DNA from: Hungatella effluvii
Lineage (GTDB): Bacteria > Bacillota > Clostridia > Lachnospirales > Lachnospiraceae
Length of the DNA: 64,000 nucleotides
Direction: 5' to 3'
Assembly (NCBI RefSeq): GCF_003201875.1
Contig: NZ_QJKD01000004.1
Span: 310,001-374,000, forward strand
The stretch's first letter is position 1. Every line of letters begins with the position of its first letter. Shown piece by piece: positions 25,898-34,496 of the stretch. The position numbers and the translations under genes are program-made. The notes under the pieces were generated by a model, which saw nothing but the letters and a program-made list of their open reading frames with translations, was not told where the DNA came from and searched no databases.

Positions 25898-27304
25898 ATG
25901 AGAAAGAACTGGAAAAAAGCTTTAACACTGGTAATGGCGGCTGCGATGGCAGCAGGACTGGCAGGCTGCGGCAATGGAGCAAAGCAGGCGGAGGAGACGA
26001 CCGCTGCTCAGACAGAGGCTGCAAAAACAGAAGCTGCAAAAACGGAGGCGGAGACCACGGCGGAACCGGCGGAGGCGGAAGGCCTGGCGGTGAATACCAC
26101 AGATCCCATCGAGATTTCCTTCAGCTGGTGGGGCGGCGATTCAAGGCACGAAGCCACTCTGGCTGCAGTCGATGCGTTTATGAAGAAGTATCCGAATATT
26201 ACGGTAAAGACTTCTTATTCCGCATGGGATGGCTGGGAAGATAAGATGTCCTCACAGTTTGCCACAGGCACGGCACCCGATGTAAACCAGATTAACTGGA
26301 ACTGGATTACTTCCTTCAGCTCAGACGGAAGCGCGTTCTATGATCTGAATAAGTTATCCGATATTCTCGATCTGTCCCAGTTCTCGGAAGATTACCTGGC
26401 ACAGTGTACGGTAGCAGACAAACTGCAGGGCGTTCCGATCTCCATGACCGGCAGAATCTTCTACTGGAACAAGACTACATACGATCAGGCCGGAATTGAG
26501 ACGCCGAAGACCTTAGCTGACTTAAGAGCAGCAGGAAAGGTATTCCAGGAAAAGCTTGGCGACGATTACTATCCGCTGGCTATGAACGAGTATGACAGAA
26601 CAATCTTCATGGTTTACTACTTAGAGTCCAAGTACGGAAAAGCCTGGGTAGAGAATAATGAGCTTCAGTACTCCGAAGATGAGATCAAGGACGGTCTGGA
26701 ATTCATCCAGTCTCTGGAAGCGGATCACGTAATTCCGTCCATCGCCACCATCGCAGGCGACGGTGCAGCTTCCTTCGACAAGAACCCGAAGTGGATGGAA
26801 GGCAAATACGCAGGCATCTTCGAGTGGGATTCCGCAGCTACCAAGCAGCAGGGCGCGTTAAACGAAGGCCAGGAATTCGTAGTAGGCGAAGAACTTGCCG
26901 ACATGGGCGACCATAAGGGCGGCTTTGCGAAGGTTTCCATGTGCTTTGGTATTTCTGAAAACACAAAGCATCCGGCTGAGTGTGCAGCTTTAATCAACTT
27001 CCTGTTAAATGAGGAAGAGGGCGTCAAGATTCTCGGTTCCGAGAGAGGAATTCCGTGCTCCGCAGAAGGCCTTAAGATCTGTGAAGACAACGGCCTGTTA
27101 AATGAATTAGTGGCAGAAGCAAACTCCAAGGTTTTAAGCTATGTCTCCTTCCCGTTGGATCCGAAGTTTGAGGCGAGTGCATTAAAGGCGACAAACGAGG
27201 GCGTTTACTGGGATGTAATGGCAGGCTTAAGCTACGGCGATTACGATCTTGATGAAGCAACCGAAGTACTGATTGACGGTGTCAATAAAGTTTTAAGCAA
27301 ATAG
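25898..27304 (+). CDS. Sugar ABC transporter solute-binding lipoprotein
   Basis: CUT1-type binding protein of 468 aa. The lipobox is LAG-Cys, then a linker with the repeat TEAAKTEAAKTEAET, then the family 1 fold beginning IEISFSWWGGDSRHEATLAAVDAF. The GH105 neighbour suggests an unsaturated galacturonate-rhamnose disaccharide or a related pectin fragment as substrate, which is an inference from context. The start is ATG at 25898 behind AAAGGGAG; codons upstream to 25835 cover the operator. Confidence 0.93.
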   Translation: MRKNWKKALTLVMAAAMAAGLAGCGNGAKQAEETTAAQTEAAKTEAAKTEAETTAEPAEAEGLAVNTTDPIEISFSWWGGDSRHEATLAAVDAFMKKYPNITVKTSYSAWDGWEDKMSSQFATGTAPDVNQINWNWITSFSSDGSAFYDLNKLSDILDLSQFSEDYLAQCTVADKLQGVPISMTGRIFYWNKTTYDQAGIETPKTLADLRAAGKVFQEKLGDDYYPLAMNEYDRTIFMVYYLESKYGKAWVENNELQYSEDEIKDGLEFIQSLEADHVIPSIATIAGDGAASFDKNPKWMEGKYAGIFEWDSAATKQQGALNEGQEFVVGEELADMGDHKGGFAKVSMCFGISENTKHPAECAALINFLLNEEEGVKILGSERGIPCSAEGLKICEDNGLLNELVAEANSKVLSYVSFPLDPKFEASALKATNEGVYWDVMAGLSYGDYDLDEATEVLIDGVNKVLSK

Positions 27305-27315
27305 TGAGTGACAAT

Positions 27316-27343
27316 CAGCGGCCGCCGGCAACGGGGGCCGCTG
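27316..27343 (+). repeat. Intercistronic hairpin after the binding-protein gene
   Basis: A GC-rich stem (CAGCGGCC at 27316-27323 with GGCCGCTG at 27336-27343, extended inward) without a T-run, between binding protein and permease. It probably stabilises the upstream message, as at 6731-6788. Confidence 0.6.
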
Positions 27344-27366
27344 CGTAAGAAAGAGGAGGTAACGGT

Positions 27367-28296
27367 ATGAAGCAACCAGCGGCTCAGAGTACAACCGCAG
27401 AAAGAAGGAGCTTTAAGAAGATCGTAAAAGAAAACAAAGGCTTTTTCTTCATACTGCCATGGCTGATCGGATTTCTTATCTTTAAGGTATATCCGTTTGG
27501 ATCATCACTTGTATACAGTTTTACGGACTATCATTTGTTTGACGGAGTTTCCAAAGTTGGCCTGATGAACTATGACGAGATTATCCATACTAAGAAAATT
27601 GTAAAAGCCTTTGTGGTTACGATGAAATACGCTTTCATGACCGTACCGCTGAAACTGGTTTTTGCGTTATTTATTGCATATATTCTGAACTTTAAGTTAA
27701 AGGGAGTCAATCTCTTCCGTACGGCTTACTATATTCCGTCGATTCTGGGCGGCTCCATCGCGATCGCTGTGCTGTGGAAAGCGGTATTTAAGGATGACGG
27801 TATTATCAACATGCTGCTGAGCTACATGGGCATTGAGGGACCGAACTGGCTGGCCAGTCCGTCTCACGCGCTGTTTGTAATCTGCCTGCTGAGAGTCTGG
27901 CAGTTTGGGTCTGCCATGGTGATCTTCCTTGCGGCCTTAAAGGGTGTTTCGGAGGATTTATATGAGGCGGCAGCCATCGATGGCGCCGGAAAATGGAGAC
28001 AGTTTTTCAGCATTACGGTTCCGCTTATTACCCCGGTTATTTTCTACAACCTGGTTACTCAGTTGTGTCAGGCGTTCCAGGAATTCAACGGACCGTTCAT
28101 CATTACCCAGGGCGGACCGCGTAATTCGACCATGCTGATCTCCATGCTGATTTATAACAATGCGTTCAAGAGCTACGAGATGGGTCTGGCGAGCGCTCAG
28201 GCATGGCTGCTGTTCCTGATTGTAATGACGTTTACAGGCATTGCATTTTTCAGCCAGAAGCACTGGGTCTACTATTCAGATGAGGACGGGAGGTAA
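27367..28296 (+). CDS. Sugar ABC transporter permease (MalF/UgpA type)
   Basis: A 309-aa permease with six membrane segments and EAA loop YEAAAIDGAGKWRQFF in the C-terminal third. The start is ATG at 27367 behind AGAGGAGG. It ends 5 bp before the next permease. Confidence 0.92.
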   Translation: MKQPAAQSTTAERRSFKKIVKENKGFFFILPWLIGFLIFKVYPFGSSLVYSFTDYHLFDGVSKVGLMNYDEIIHTKKIVKAFVVTMKYAFMTVPLKLVFALFIAYILNFKLKGVNLFRTAYYIPSILGGSIAIAVLWKAVFKDDGIINMLLSYMGIEGPNWLASPSHALFVICLLRVWQFGSAMVIFLAALKGVSEDLYEAAAIDGAGKWRQFFSITVPLITPVIFYNLVTQLCQAFQEFNGPFIITQGGPRNSTMLISMLIYNNAFKSYEMGLASAQAWLLFLIVMTFTGIAFFSQKHWVYYSDEDGR

Positions 28297-28301
28297 AAAA
28301 G

Positions 28302-29159
28302 ATGACGAGAGAGACAAGAAAGACTGTCAATACGATCGTGCGCTACGTAGTGCTGATCGTAGTGGGATTCATCATGATTTATCCTCTGATCTGGATGGTT
28401 GGGGCTACATTTAAAACGAATAATGAGATATTCAGCGGGATTGGTTTTATACCGAAGAATCCGACGCTGGACGGTTATAAGAATGCGTTGAAAAGCTATG
28501 GCGGAGATATTGATATCTTTAAAGCCATGATTAATACGTATTCCATCGTTTTACCGAAGGTGGTATTCACGATTGTATCCGCCACCGTAACGGCATACGG
28601 CTTCGCCAGGTTCGAGTTCAAGGGCAAAAAACTGCTCTTTGCAGTTCTGATGTCCACACTGTTCCTTCCCCAGGTCGTGTTAAATGTGCCGCAGTTCGTC
28701 CTGTTCAATAAGTTTGGCTGGATCGATTCCCCGATTTATCTGGCGCTGATCGTACCGACACTGTTTGCGACGGACACCTATTTCGTATTCATGCTGATTC
28801 AGTTCTTAAGAAATATTCCCAAGGAGCTGGAGGAAGCGGCTACCATCGACGGCTGCGGTTCTGTCAAGACCTTATGGTATGTGATCGTGCCGATGTTAAA
28901 GCCATCGATTGTATCGTGTGCATTATTCCAGTTTATGTGGTCTTCCAATGACTTTATGGGACCATTGCTTTATGTCAACACACCGGCCCGCTACCCGGCG
29001 TCCATCTTTGTTAAGATGTCCATGGACGCAGATACCGGCTTTGAGTGGAACCGTGTGCTGGCCATGTCCCTGATTTCCATTATTCCGTCTCTAATTGTGT
29101 TCCTGCTGGCTCAGGATCAGTTTATCGACGGTATTGCGGCAGGCGGCGTAAAGGGTTAA
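28302..29159 (+). CDS. Sugar ABC transporter permease (MalG/UgpE type)
   Basis: A 285-aa permease, six membrane segments, EAA loop EEAATIDGCGSVKTLW. It completes the importer of the two preceding genes. As in the other sugar operons here, no ATPase gene follows. Its start ATG follows GGGAGG. Confidence 0.92.
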   Translation: MTRETRKTVNTIVRYVVLIVVGFIMIYPLIWMVGATFKTNNEIFSGIGFIPKNPTLDGYKNALKSYGGDIDIFKAMINTYSIVLPKVVFTIVSATVTAYGFARFEFKGKKLLFAVLMSTLFLPQVVLNVPQFVLFNKFGWIDSPIYLALIVPTLFATDTYFVFMLIQFLRNIPKELEEAATIDGCGSVKTLWYVIVPMLKPSIVSCALFQFMWSSNDFMGPLLYVNTPARYPASIFVKMSMDADTGFEWNRVLAMSLISIIPSLIVFLLAQDQFIDGIAAGGVKG

Positions 29160-29165
29160 GTGAAT

Positions 29166-29198
29166 GGGCGGAGGCGTTGTACCTCCGTCCTTCTTTGT
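29166..29198 (+). terminator. Intrinsic terminator of the importer operon
   Basis: A 9-bp stem (29166-29174 with 29182-29190, one G-T pair) is followed by TTCTTTGTTT. Confidence 0.65.
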
Positions 29199-29285
29199 TT
29201 GGTGCAGTTCACAGCCCGGTCGGTCTCTGCTTCCCGGGCTGTAACCTCTGCCTCCCTTTAAAGTAAAACTCAGAGAATTAAGGTG

Positions 29286-29314
29286 TTGCAATCTTCGGAC
29301 GTCAAAGGTATACT
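29286..29314 (+). promoter_or_regulatory. Promoter of the second LacI-type gene
   Basis: TTGCAA (29286-29291), 17 bp, TATACT (29309-29314), 36 bp before the start codon, so the regulator has its own transcript. Confidence 0.65.
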
Positions 29315-29350
29315 AAATCTATTACGTATTTGTGGCAGGGAGTGTGGGAT

Positions 29351-30343
29351 ATGGCAGTTACGATCAAGGATGTGGCAAAAAAAGCGGGAGTGTCTTACTC
29401 TACGGTATCCAGAGCCTTAAATGATCCGAATGCGGACAAGTCCGATAAAAAGAAACGTATTTTGAAAATCGCGGAAGAGATGGGATACGTGCCGAATCAG
29501 GCGGCGATTCAGCTGAAGATGTCACGGTCCTACGTGATTGGTCTTTACTTCTCTACCATCAGCAAGATGAGTTCCCCCTTCGTTCTGCACGATGTGCTGA
29601 CCGGGGTCTACAGCGTGGTGGGGAGCAAATATAATGTCATTGTAAAAGGTATTGATATGCATGAGCCGGGGACGCTGAATCCCTCCTTTTTGGATGGAAT
29701 TATTGTGCTTACACAGAAGGACGACGATCTGGAATTCATGGATGAAGTCCTGAATAAGGGGATTCCCATGGTAGCCATCTGCCGGACGGTATTTCTGGAT
29801 GTGCCTAACGTTACCACCGATGAGGCCGGAGCCATGGAAAAAGCCATGGATTGCCTTCTGGAAAACGGACATCGGAGAATCGGCATTATCGAAGGGAATT
29901 CGAATCTGGATTCCACCAGGCTGCGTCACCGCGGCTGGCGCGCCTCCATGACAAAACACGGTCTGGATCCTGACAGTCTGCCGGTGGAACACGGTACATA
30001 CCGCTATGCCAGCGGATATCAGGCGGCCAAGCGGCTTCTGGAACAGGATCTGACGGCAATTTTAAGCTTTAACGATGAGATGGCATTCGGCGCCCGGGAG
30101 GCAGTCACCGAGGTCGGCCTAAAGGTGCCGGAAGACGTATCGCTGGTGGGCTTCGACAATTGGGATCTGTCGGGTTATGCGAATATGAAGCTGACTACCG
30201 TGGAGCGGAACATGGGCGAGATCGCCCGGGAAGGGACGCGGATTCTGCTGCGCCGTCTGGAGGACGGAATCATCGATAACCGGCGGGTCTATCTGGAAAA
30301 CAGACTGATAATACGGGAAACCGTGAAGAATTTAAATGCTTAG
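29351..30343 (+). CDS. LacI-family transcriptional regulator (GH105 cluster)
   Basis: A 330-aa LacI/GalR protein with helix-turn-helix IKDVAKKAGVSYSTVSRALND at the N-terminus, hinge YVPNQAAIQLKMSRS, and a sensor domain ending RLIIRETVKNL. The start is ATG at 29351; three more codon positions upstream are open but lack a ribosome site. Proximity makes it the likely repressor of the importer (25898-29159) and the divergent GH105 gene, acting at the TGCAAAC-TTTG palindromes. Confidence 0.93.
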   Translation: MAVTIKDVAKKAGVSYSTVSRALNDPNADKSDKKKRILKIAEEMGYVPNQAAIQLKMSRSYVIGLYFSTISKMSSPFVLHDVLTGVYSVVGSKYNVIVKGIDMHEPGTLNPSFLDGIIVLTQKDDDLEFMDEVLNKGIPMVAICRTVFLDVPNVTTDEAGAMEKAMDCLLENGHRRIGIIEGNSNLDSTRLRHRGWRASMTKHGLDPDSLPVEHGTYRYASGYQAAKRLLEQDLTAILSFNDEMAFGAREAVTEVGLKVPEDVSLVGFDNWDLSGYANMKLTTVERNMGEIAREGTRILLRRLEDGIIDNRRVYLENRLIIRETVKNLNA

Positions 30344-30359
30344 GTGCTTCGCATTGGGT

Positions 30360-30405
30360 GCGCCTCTCCGGCGCGGGTCTGACTCGCGGGAGAGGCGCTT
30401 TTTTT
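30360..30405 (+). terminator. Intrinsic terminator after the LacI-type gene
   Basis: A 10-bp perfect stem (30360-30369 with 30389-30398) ends in seven T residues. Confidence 0.85.
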
Positions 30406-30420
30406 GAATCAAATTTGCAC

Positions 30421-30448
30421 TTGACATTTACCGAAAATATGTTATAAC
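30421..30448 (+). promoter_or_regulatory. Promoter of the MarR-MATE operon
   Basis: TTGACA (30421-30426), 16 bp, TATAAC (30443-30448). The operator begins at the last base of the -10 box. Confidence 0.65.
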
Positions 30449-30470
30449 CTAATAGTTAGGAACCGAACTA
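30448..30470. promoter_or_regulatory. Probable MarR operator
   Basis: Two overlapping dyads, CCTAA-TAG-TTAGG (30448-30460) and TAGTTAGGAACCGAACTA (30453-30470), cover the expected transcription start. This suits autorepression by the MarR protein encoded 40 bp downstream. Confidence 0.55.
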
Positions 30471-30509
30471 TATAGACTTCAGATTCAGCTAAGTACAGGG
30501 GGAAGCACG

Positions 30510-30929
30510 ATGGATACAGGAAAACTGATCAATAAAATTTCCATACGCCTAAGACGCAGATCGGAAAAGATGGGAAAAAATTTCGGAATTACAGAAGTTC
30601 AGGGGCGGATTCTGGATTTTATCCTGGTTGACGGCAGAGACCGGCCGCTGTACCAGAAAGACATTGAGAAAGAGTTCGGGCTGCGGCCATCGACGGCTAC
30701 GGAGCTGCTGAAGACGCTGGAGAGCAGAAAGATGATACAGCGGGTCAGCAGTGAAGAGGATGGGAGATATAAGAAGATTCAGTTTACGGAGGCGGCGGAG
30801 GACATCCGGATGGCGCTGCAGCAGGAGATCCAGAAGACGGAGGGACTGCTTGTTGAGGGAATCTCCCGGGAAGATTTAAATACATTTATGAAGGTTGCAG
30901 AGAGAATGCTGGAGAACCTGGAACGATAA
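30510..30929 (+). CDS. MarR-family transcriptional regulator
   Basis: A 139-aa winged-helix protein. The MarR core reads LYQKDIEKEFGLRPSTATELLKTLESRKMIQRVSSEEDGRYKKIQFTEAA (wing with DGRYKK), flanked by dimerisation helices. It is co-transcribed with the MATE exporter directly downstream (13-bp gap) and probably represses both until a toxic ligand binds. The start is ATG behind AGGGGGAAG. Confidence 0.92.
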   Translation: MDTGKLINKISIRLRRRSEKMGKNFGITEVQGRILDFILVDGRDRPLYQKDIEKEFGLRPSTATELLKTLESRKMIQRVSSEEDGRYKKIQFTEAAEDIRMALQQEIQKTEGLLVEGISREDLNTFMKVAERMLENLER

Positions 30930-30942
30930 GAAGGAGAAAAGT

Positions 30943-32295
30943 ATGTCAAAGAATAACACATTATCGGACGATTTTACTCAGGGAAGTATCGTGGGGAAGC
31001 TTGTCAAATTTATGATCCCGGTGCTGGGCGCGCTGATTCTGCAGGCGATGTACGGCGCGGTAGATTTACTCGTTGTGGGGCAGTTTGGAACCGATGCGGG
31101 TATCTCGGCGGTGGCGACGGGGAGCAACATCATCAATCTGGTTACATTTGTGATTACCGCTCTTGTGATGGGCGTGACGGTTTTAATCAGCCGTTACCTC
31201 GGAGAGAAGCGGAACGAACGGATCGGCGGTGTAATTGGAGGGACGGTCTGTTTTTTTGTGATTTTTACGGCGGTCATCATGGCCCTGCTCCTGTTTCTGG
31301 CTCCTGTTTTTGCATCACTGCTCAATGCCCCGGAACAGGCCTACGACCTGACGGTGCAGTATGTGAGAATCTGCGGCGTGGGAATTGTATTCGTGGTAGC
31401 TTATAATGTGATCAGCGGCATCTTCCGCGGGCTGGGAAATTCGAAGCTGCCGCTGATTTTTGTCCTGATCGCCTGTATCGTAAATGTTATCGGAGATCTG
31501 CTTTTTGTGGCAGTCTTTCACATGAATGTGGCGGGCGCCGCGCTGGCCACGATTCTGGCCCAGGCGGTCAGCGTGGTTCTGTCTCTGCTTATTATCCGCA
31601 GACAGAAGCTGCCTTTCACCATTAAGAAAAGTGATATCCGCTTTAACCGTGAGATTCTGGTATTTTTAAAGCTGGGGATACCGCTGGCGCTTCAGGAAAT
31701 GCTGACAAATATATCATTTTTAATTCTCTGTGCGATTGTAAATGGAATCGGCCTTGAGGCGTCCTCCGGGTATGGTATCGCCCAGAAGGTCATTTCCTTT
31801 GTCATGTTGATCCCTTCTGCGCTGATGCAGTCCATGTCGGCCTTTGTGGCGCAGAATGTGGGGGCCGGCAAAGAGGAGCGGGCCAGGAAGGCAATGCTCA
31901 CGGGAATGGGGCTCGGCGTCTGCGTCGGAGTGTTTATCTTTGCGGTTACGTTTTTCAGAGGGGATATCCCGGCGTCGCTGTTTACCTCCAATGAGGCTTA
32001 TATCGTGCGGGGCGCGGAGTACTTAAAGGGATTCAGCCCGGAGGCCATACTTACCTGTATTGTATTCAGTTATATCGGCTACTTTAACGGCCACGGCATG
32101 TCGCTTCCCGTTATGCTGCAGGGAATAACGGCATCGTTTCTCGTGAGGGTGCCGCTGTCGTATGTGTTCAGCCTAAAGGATGGGGCCAGCCTGTTTGATA
32201 TTGGACTGGCGGTGCCGCTGGCTTCGGTGTATGGGATTGTGTTCTTTACGGTGTGGTATGGGTGGTATCGGAAGTGTAAAGGGCAGAAGGCATAA
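30943..32295 (+). CDS. MATE-family multidrug/cation exporter
   Basis: A 450-aa integral membrane protein with about twelve hydrophobic segments in two MatE (PF01554) halves. The family traits are FMIPVLGALILQAMYGAVDLLVVGQFG at the start, GTDAGISAVATGSNI and the repeat GSSYG-like EASSGYGIAQKV in the second half. MATE proteins exchange Na+ or H+ for organic cations and drugs. The start is ATG at 30943 behind AAGAAGGAG; the frame upstream overlaps MarR. The MarR neighbour supports an inducible efflux role. Confidence 0.92.
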   Translation: MSKNNTLSDDFTQGSIVGKLVKFMIPVLGALILQAMYGAVDLLVVGQFGTDAGISAVATGSNIINLVTFVITALVMGVTVLISRYLGEKRNERIGGVIGGTVCFFVIFTAVIMALLLFLAPVFASLLNAPEQAYDLTVQYVRICGVGIVFVVAYNVISGIFRGLGNSKLPLIFVLIACIVNVIGDLLFVAVFHMNVAGAALATILAQAVSVVLSLLIIRRQKLPFTIKKSDIRFNREILVFLKLGIPLALQEMLTNISFLILCAIVNGIGLEASSGYGIAQKVISFVMLIPSALMQSMSAFVAQNVGAGKEERARKAMLTGMGLGVCVGVFIFAVTFFRGDIPASLFTSNEAYIVRGAEYLKGFSPEAILTCIVFSYIGYFNGHGMSLPVMLQGITASFLVRVPLSYVFSLKDGASLFDIGLAVPLASVYGIVFFTVWYGWYRKCKGQKA

Positions 32296-32308
32296 ATTAC
32301 CATTTTAT

Positions 32309-32337
32309 TTGCCATACGCCTCCTCCCGTTATATAAT
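32309..32337 (+). promoter_or_regulatory. Promoter of cbiQ-cbiO
   Basis: TTGCCA (32309-32314), 17 bp, TATAAT (32332-32337). Transcription would begin near 32344, just 9 nt before the first in-frame ATG of cbiQ, which argues for a later translation start. No riboswitch lies between promoter and cbiQ. Confidence 0.7.
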
Positions 32338-32352
32338 GGGTCATATCGGCCA

Positions 32353-33177
32353 ATGCCGGTAAATAGATCAAGGGAGGTGAAACCAATTCACAGAGGTCAT
32401 AAACACGATGCGGCGCATTCGATTGATTTCTATGCCTATGAGTCGCGGCTCAGAAGCTGGAATGCGGGGCTTAAGATGGCGGTGGGCATGGCGGCGCTCT
32501 GTCTGTGCATCGCGGCGGACAAGCTGTCGGTGTCGGTATTTGTAATCTTTACCATGGCTTGCATTACGGTTATGGCGGGAGGCTTATCGCCTGCGCGGTA
32601 TTTAAAGCTGCTTACGATTCCTCTCGCCTTTCTTTTTATGGGGACCGTGGCGATTGCCGCAGGTATTTCGCGCAGGCCCTGCGGCGACTGGTATATAAGC
32701 GTTCCATGGTTTTCGCTCTACGTGACGAAGGCCGGGCTTTTGCAGGCTGTGCTGCTGTTTACCAGAGCGCTGGGGGCGGTCAGTGCCATGTACATGATGA
32801 CGCTTGCCACGCCGGCCAGTGAGATGATCGGAGTCTTAAAGCGCATACACGTACCGAAAATGATTGTGGAACTGATGTATCTGATTTACCGCTTTATTTT
32901 CGTTTTGAGCGACACCCACAGTCAGATGAAACAGGCCGCTGTTTCCCGGCTGGGAACCTGCGATTTTAGGACATCCTGCCGTACCTTCGGAAGCACTGCC
33001 GGCAATCTGCTGGTGGCATCGTTAAAAAGGGCGGACACGTATTATGACTCTCTATTGTCCCGGTGCTACGACGGGGATCTCTGTTTCCTAGAGGAAGAGA
33101 AGCGGATCAGGGGAAGCCAGGCGGCAGCGGCAGCAGGATACTTACTGCTGATTGCGGCAGTGTGGATTCTACTGTAG
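32353..33177 (+). CDS. cbiQ: Energy-coupling (ECF) transporter T component, CbiQ-like
   Basis: A membrane protein of up to 274 aa with about five hydrophobic segments. The CbiQ traits are IDFYAYESRLRSWNAG near the N-terminus and the coupling helix with Arg-rich motifs in the C-terminal half (AAVSRLG, SLLSRCYDG). It links the S component to the ATPase for cobalt (or nickel) uptake. The start is uncertain: ATG 32353 has no ribosome site and lies about 9 nt after the predicted transcript start, while AGGGAGGTGA at 32371-32380 is ideally placed for a rare ATT codon at 32386. GTG at 32377 lies inside that site. Confidence 0.87.
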   Translation: MPVNRSREVKPIHRGHKHDAAHSIDFYAYESRLRSWNAGLKMAVGMAALCLCIAADKLSVSVFVIFTMACITVMAGGLSPARYLKLLTIPLAFLFMGTVAIAAGISRRPCGDWYISVPWFSLYVTKAGLLQAVLLFTRALGAVSAMYMMTLATPASEMIGVLKRIHVPKMIVELMYLIYRFIFVLSDTHSQMKQAAVSRLGTCDFRTSCRTFGSTAGNLLVASLKRADTYYDSLLSRCYDGDLCFLEEEKRIRGSQAAAAAGYLLLIAAVWILL

Positions 33178-33226
33178 TCCGACATCGGAGTGATACAGAG
33201 AAAATGAGAGGAAAGGTGGTGAGTAT

Positions 33227-34114
33227 GTGGACGAGAACAGAGGAGATGTGATTCTGGAGACAGAGCATCTCTGCTATTCCTACGACAGCAGAAAAACGGC
33301 CCTCCAGGATGTGAATTTATCGGTCAGAAAGGGTGAGCGGATCGCGGTACTGGGGTCCAACGGAGCAGGAAAATCCACGTGTTTTCTGAATCTGAACGGT
33401 GTGCTGTCACCAGATTCCGGGAAAATCTTATACCGGGGTACCGAAATTACAAAAAAGAACCGGAATGAACTGCGAAAGCACGTTGGAATTGTGTTTCAGG
33501 AGGCGGATAATCAGATTATTGCATCAACGGTGGCTGCGGAGGTTTCATTTGGGCCCATGAATTTAAAGCTTCCGGCCGCGGAGGTGAAACGGCGCGTGGA
33601 TGAGGCCCTTGCCTGTATGAACTTAGTAGAGATGAAAGACAGGCCGCCTCACTATCTCAGCGGCGGTGAGAAGAAACGGGTCTGTATCGCGGATATAGTG
33701 GCGATGGAGTCGGAACTCTTCCTGTTTGATGAGCCGACGGCTTCGCTGGACCCTCTGAATACGGCAATATTCGAGGCGGTTCTGGATAAGCTGTGGAATA
33801 TGGGGAAAACTCTTTTGATTTCTACCCATGATGTGGATTTTGCCTGGAGATGGGCGGACCGGGCGTTGGTATTTGCCGGGGGCCGTCTGATTGCGGATGA
33901 CTCGCCGCGCCGTATTTTCCAGGATGAAAGCGTGGTGTCGCAGGCGAACTTAAGAAAGCCGGTACTGTTGGACGTGTGCGGCCGGCTGGCGGCCCATGGA
34001 CTGGTGCCTGACGGTTCATATGCAAAAGATACAGAGGAACTGGAACGGCTGCTGTGCCGGCAGCAGGAAGCAGGCAGTTTGAAAATGAGAGCAGACGGCG
34101 TTAAATGTATTTGA
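33227..34114 (+). CDS. cbiO: ECF transporter ATPase, CbiO-like
   Basis: ATPase of 295 aa with Walker A GSNGAGKST, Q-loop VFQEADNQI (ECF type), signature YLSGGEKKRVCIADIVAM, Walker B LFLFDEPTASLDP and switch STHDVDF. It powers the cobalt transporter with CbiQ. The start is GTG at 33227 behind AAAGGTGGTGA. Its stop codon lies inside the -35 box of the following riboswitch promoter, so cbiQO and cbiMN are separately controlled. Confidence 0.9.
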   Translation: MDENRGDVILETEHLCYSYDSRKTALQDVNLSVRKGERIAVLGSNGAGKSTCFLNLNGVLSPDSGKILYRGTEITKKNRNELRKHVGIVFQEADNQIIASTVAAEVSFGPMNLKLPAAEVKRRVDEALACMNLVEMKDRPPHYLSGGEKKRVCIADIVAMESELFLFDEPTASLDPLNTAIFEAVLDKLWNMGKTLLISTHDVDFAWRWADRALVFAGGRLIADDSPRRIFQDESVVSQANLRKPVLLDVCGRLAAHGLVPDGSYAKDTEELERLLCRQQEAGSLKMRADGVKCI

Positions 34115-34140
34115 CAGCCGGAGCCGTTTTCGTGTACAAT
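34111..34140 (+). promoter_or_regulatory. Promoter of the cobalamin riboswitch-cbiMN unit
   Basis: TTGACA (34111-34116), 18 bp, TACAAT (34135-34140). The -35 box overlaps the cbiO stop codon (34112-34114). Confidence 0.7.
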
Positions 34141-34154
34141 ACAATAGAATTACG

Positions 34155-34313
34155 CAAGAGGTGCCTGTGAAATTCTCCGCAGGATAATAGGGAATAGGGT
34201 GAAAATCCCTTACGGTCCCGCCGCTGTAAAAGAGGAGCAGGGCTCGATAAATCACTGGGTAACCGGGAAGATGAGCTGCTGTGATGAACCTTGAGTCAGA
34301 AGACCTGCCTGTT
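34155..34313 (+). ncRNA. Cobalamin riboswitch aptamer
   Basis: The classical B12 aptamer blocks appear in order: AGGTGCC near 34159, GGGAA...GGTGAAAATCCCTTACGG around 34190-34216, CCCGCCGCTGTAA at 34217-34229, AAATCACTGGG (B12-box region) and the closing GAGTCAGAAGACCTGCCT at about 34293-34310. It senses adenosylcobalamin or a related form and should shut off cbiMN when cobalamin is ample. Confidence 0.93.
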
Positions 34314-34327
34314 GCGATACGATGCGT

Positions 34328-34366
34328 CCGGTTACGAGCGATGACCGGAGGCCGAAGCCTTTTTTT
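34328..34366 (+). terminator. Expression-platform terminator of the B12 riboswitch
   Basis: Hairpin CCGGT/ACCGG (34328-34332 with 34344-34348) and GAGGC-CGAA-GCCTT lead into seven T residues ending at 34366. It lies about 15 nt after the aptamer, so it can act as the ligand-controlled terminator. A further 130 nt of leader precede cbiM. Confidence 0.6.
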
Positions 34367-34496
34367 GCGTCCGGAAAATCGGAGATCTCTGTGAAGACAG
34401 GGGATAAGAGCGAAGAAGAGGCTGTCGTTAAAGTACCGGTCTGATGAGTGGGAATCATCGGATGAGGTGCTTATTTTTTTTGAAGGGAGAATAGAG

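Noticed and set aside
34473..34480. Eight T residues before cbiM as a second terminator
   Set aside because: The nearest hairpin (GATGA/TCATC) ends well upstream and is weak; the T-run adjoins the cbiM ribosome site and is probably just leader sequence.
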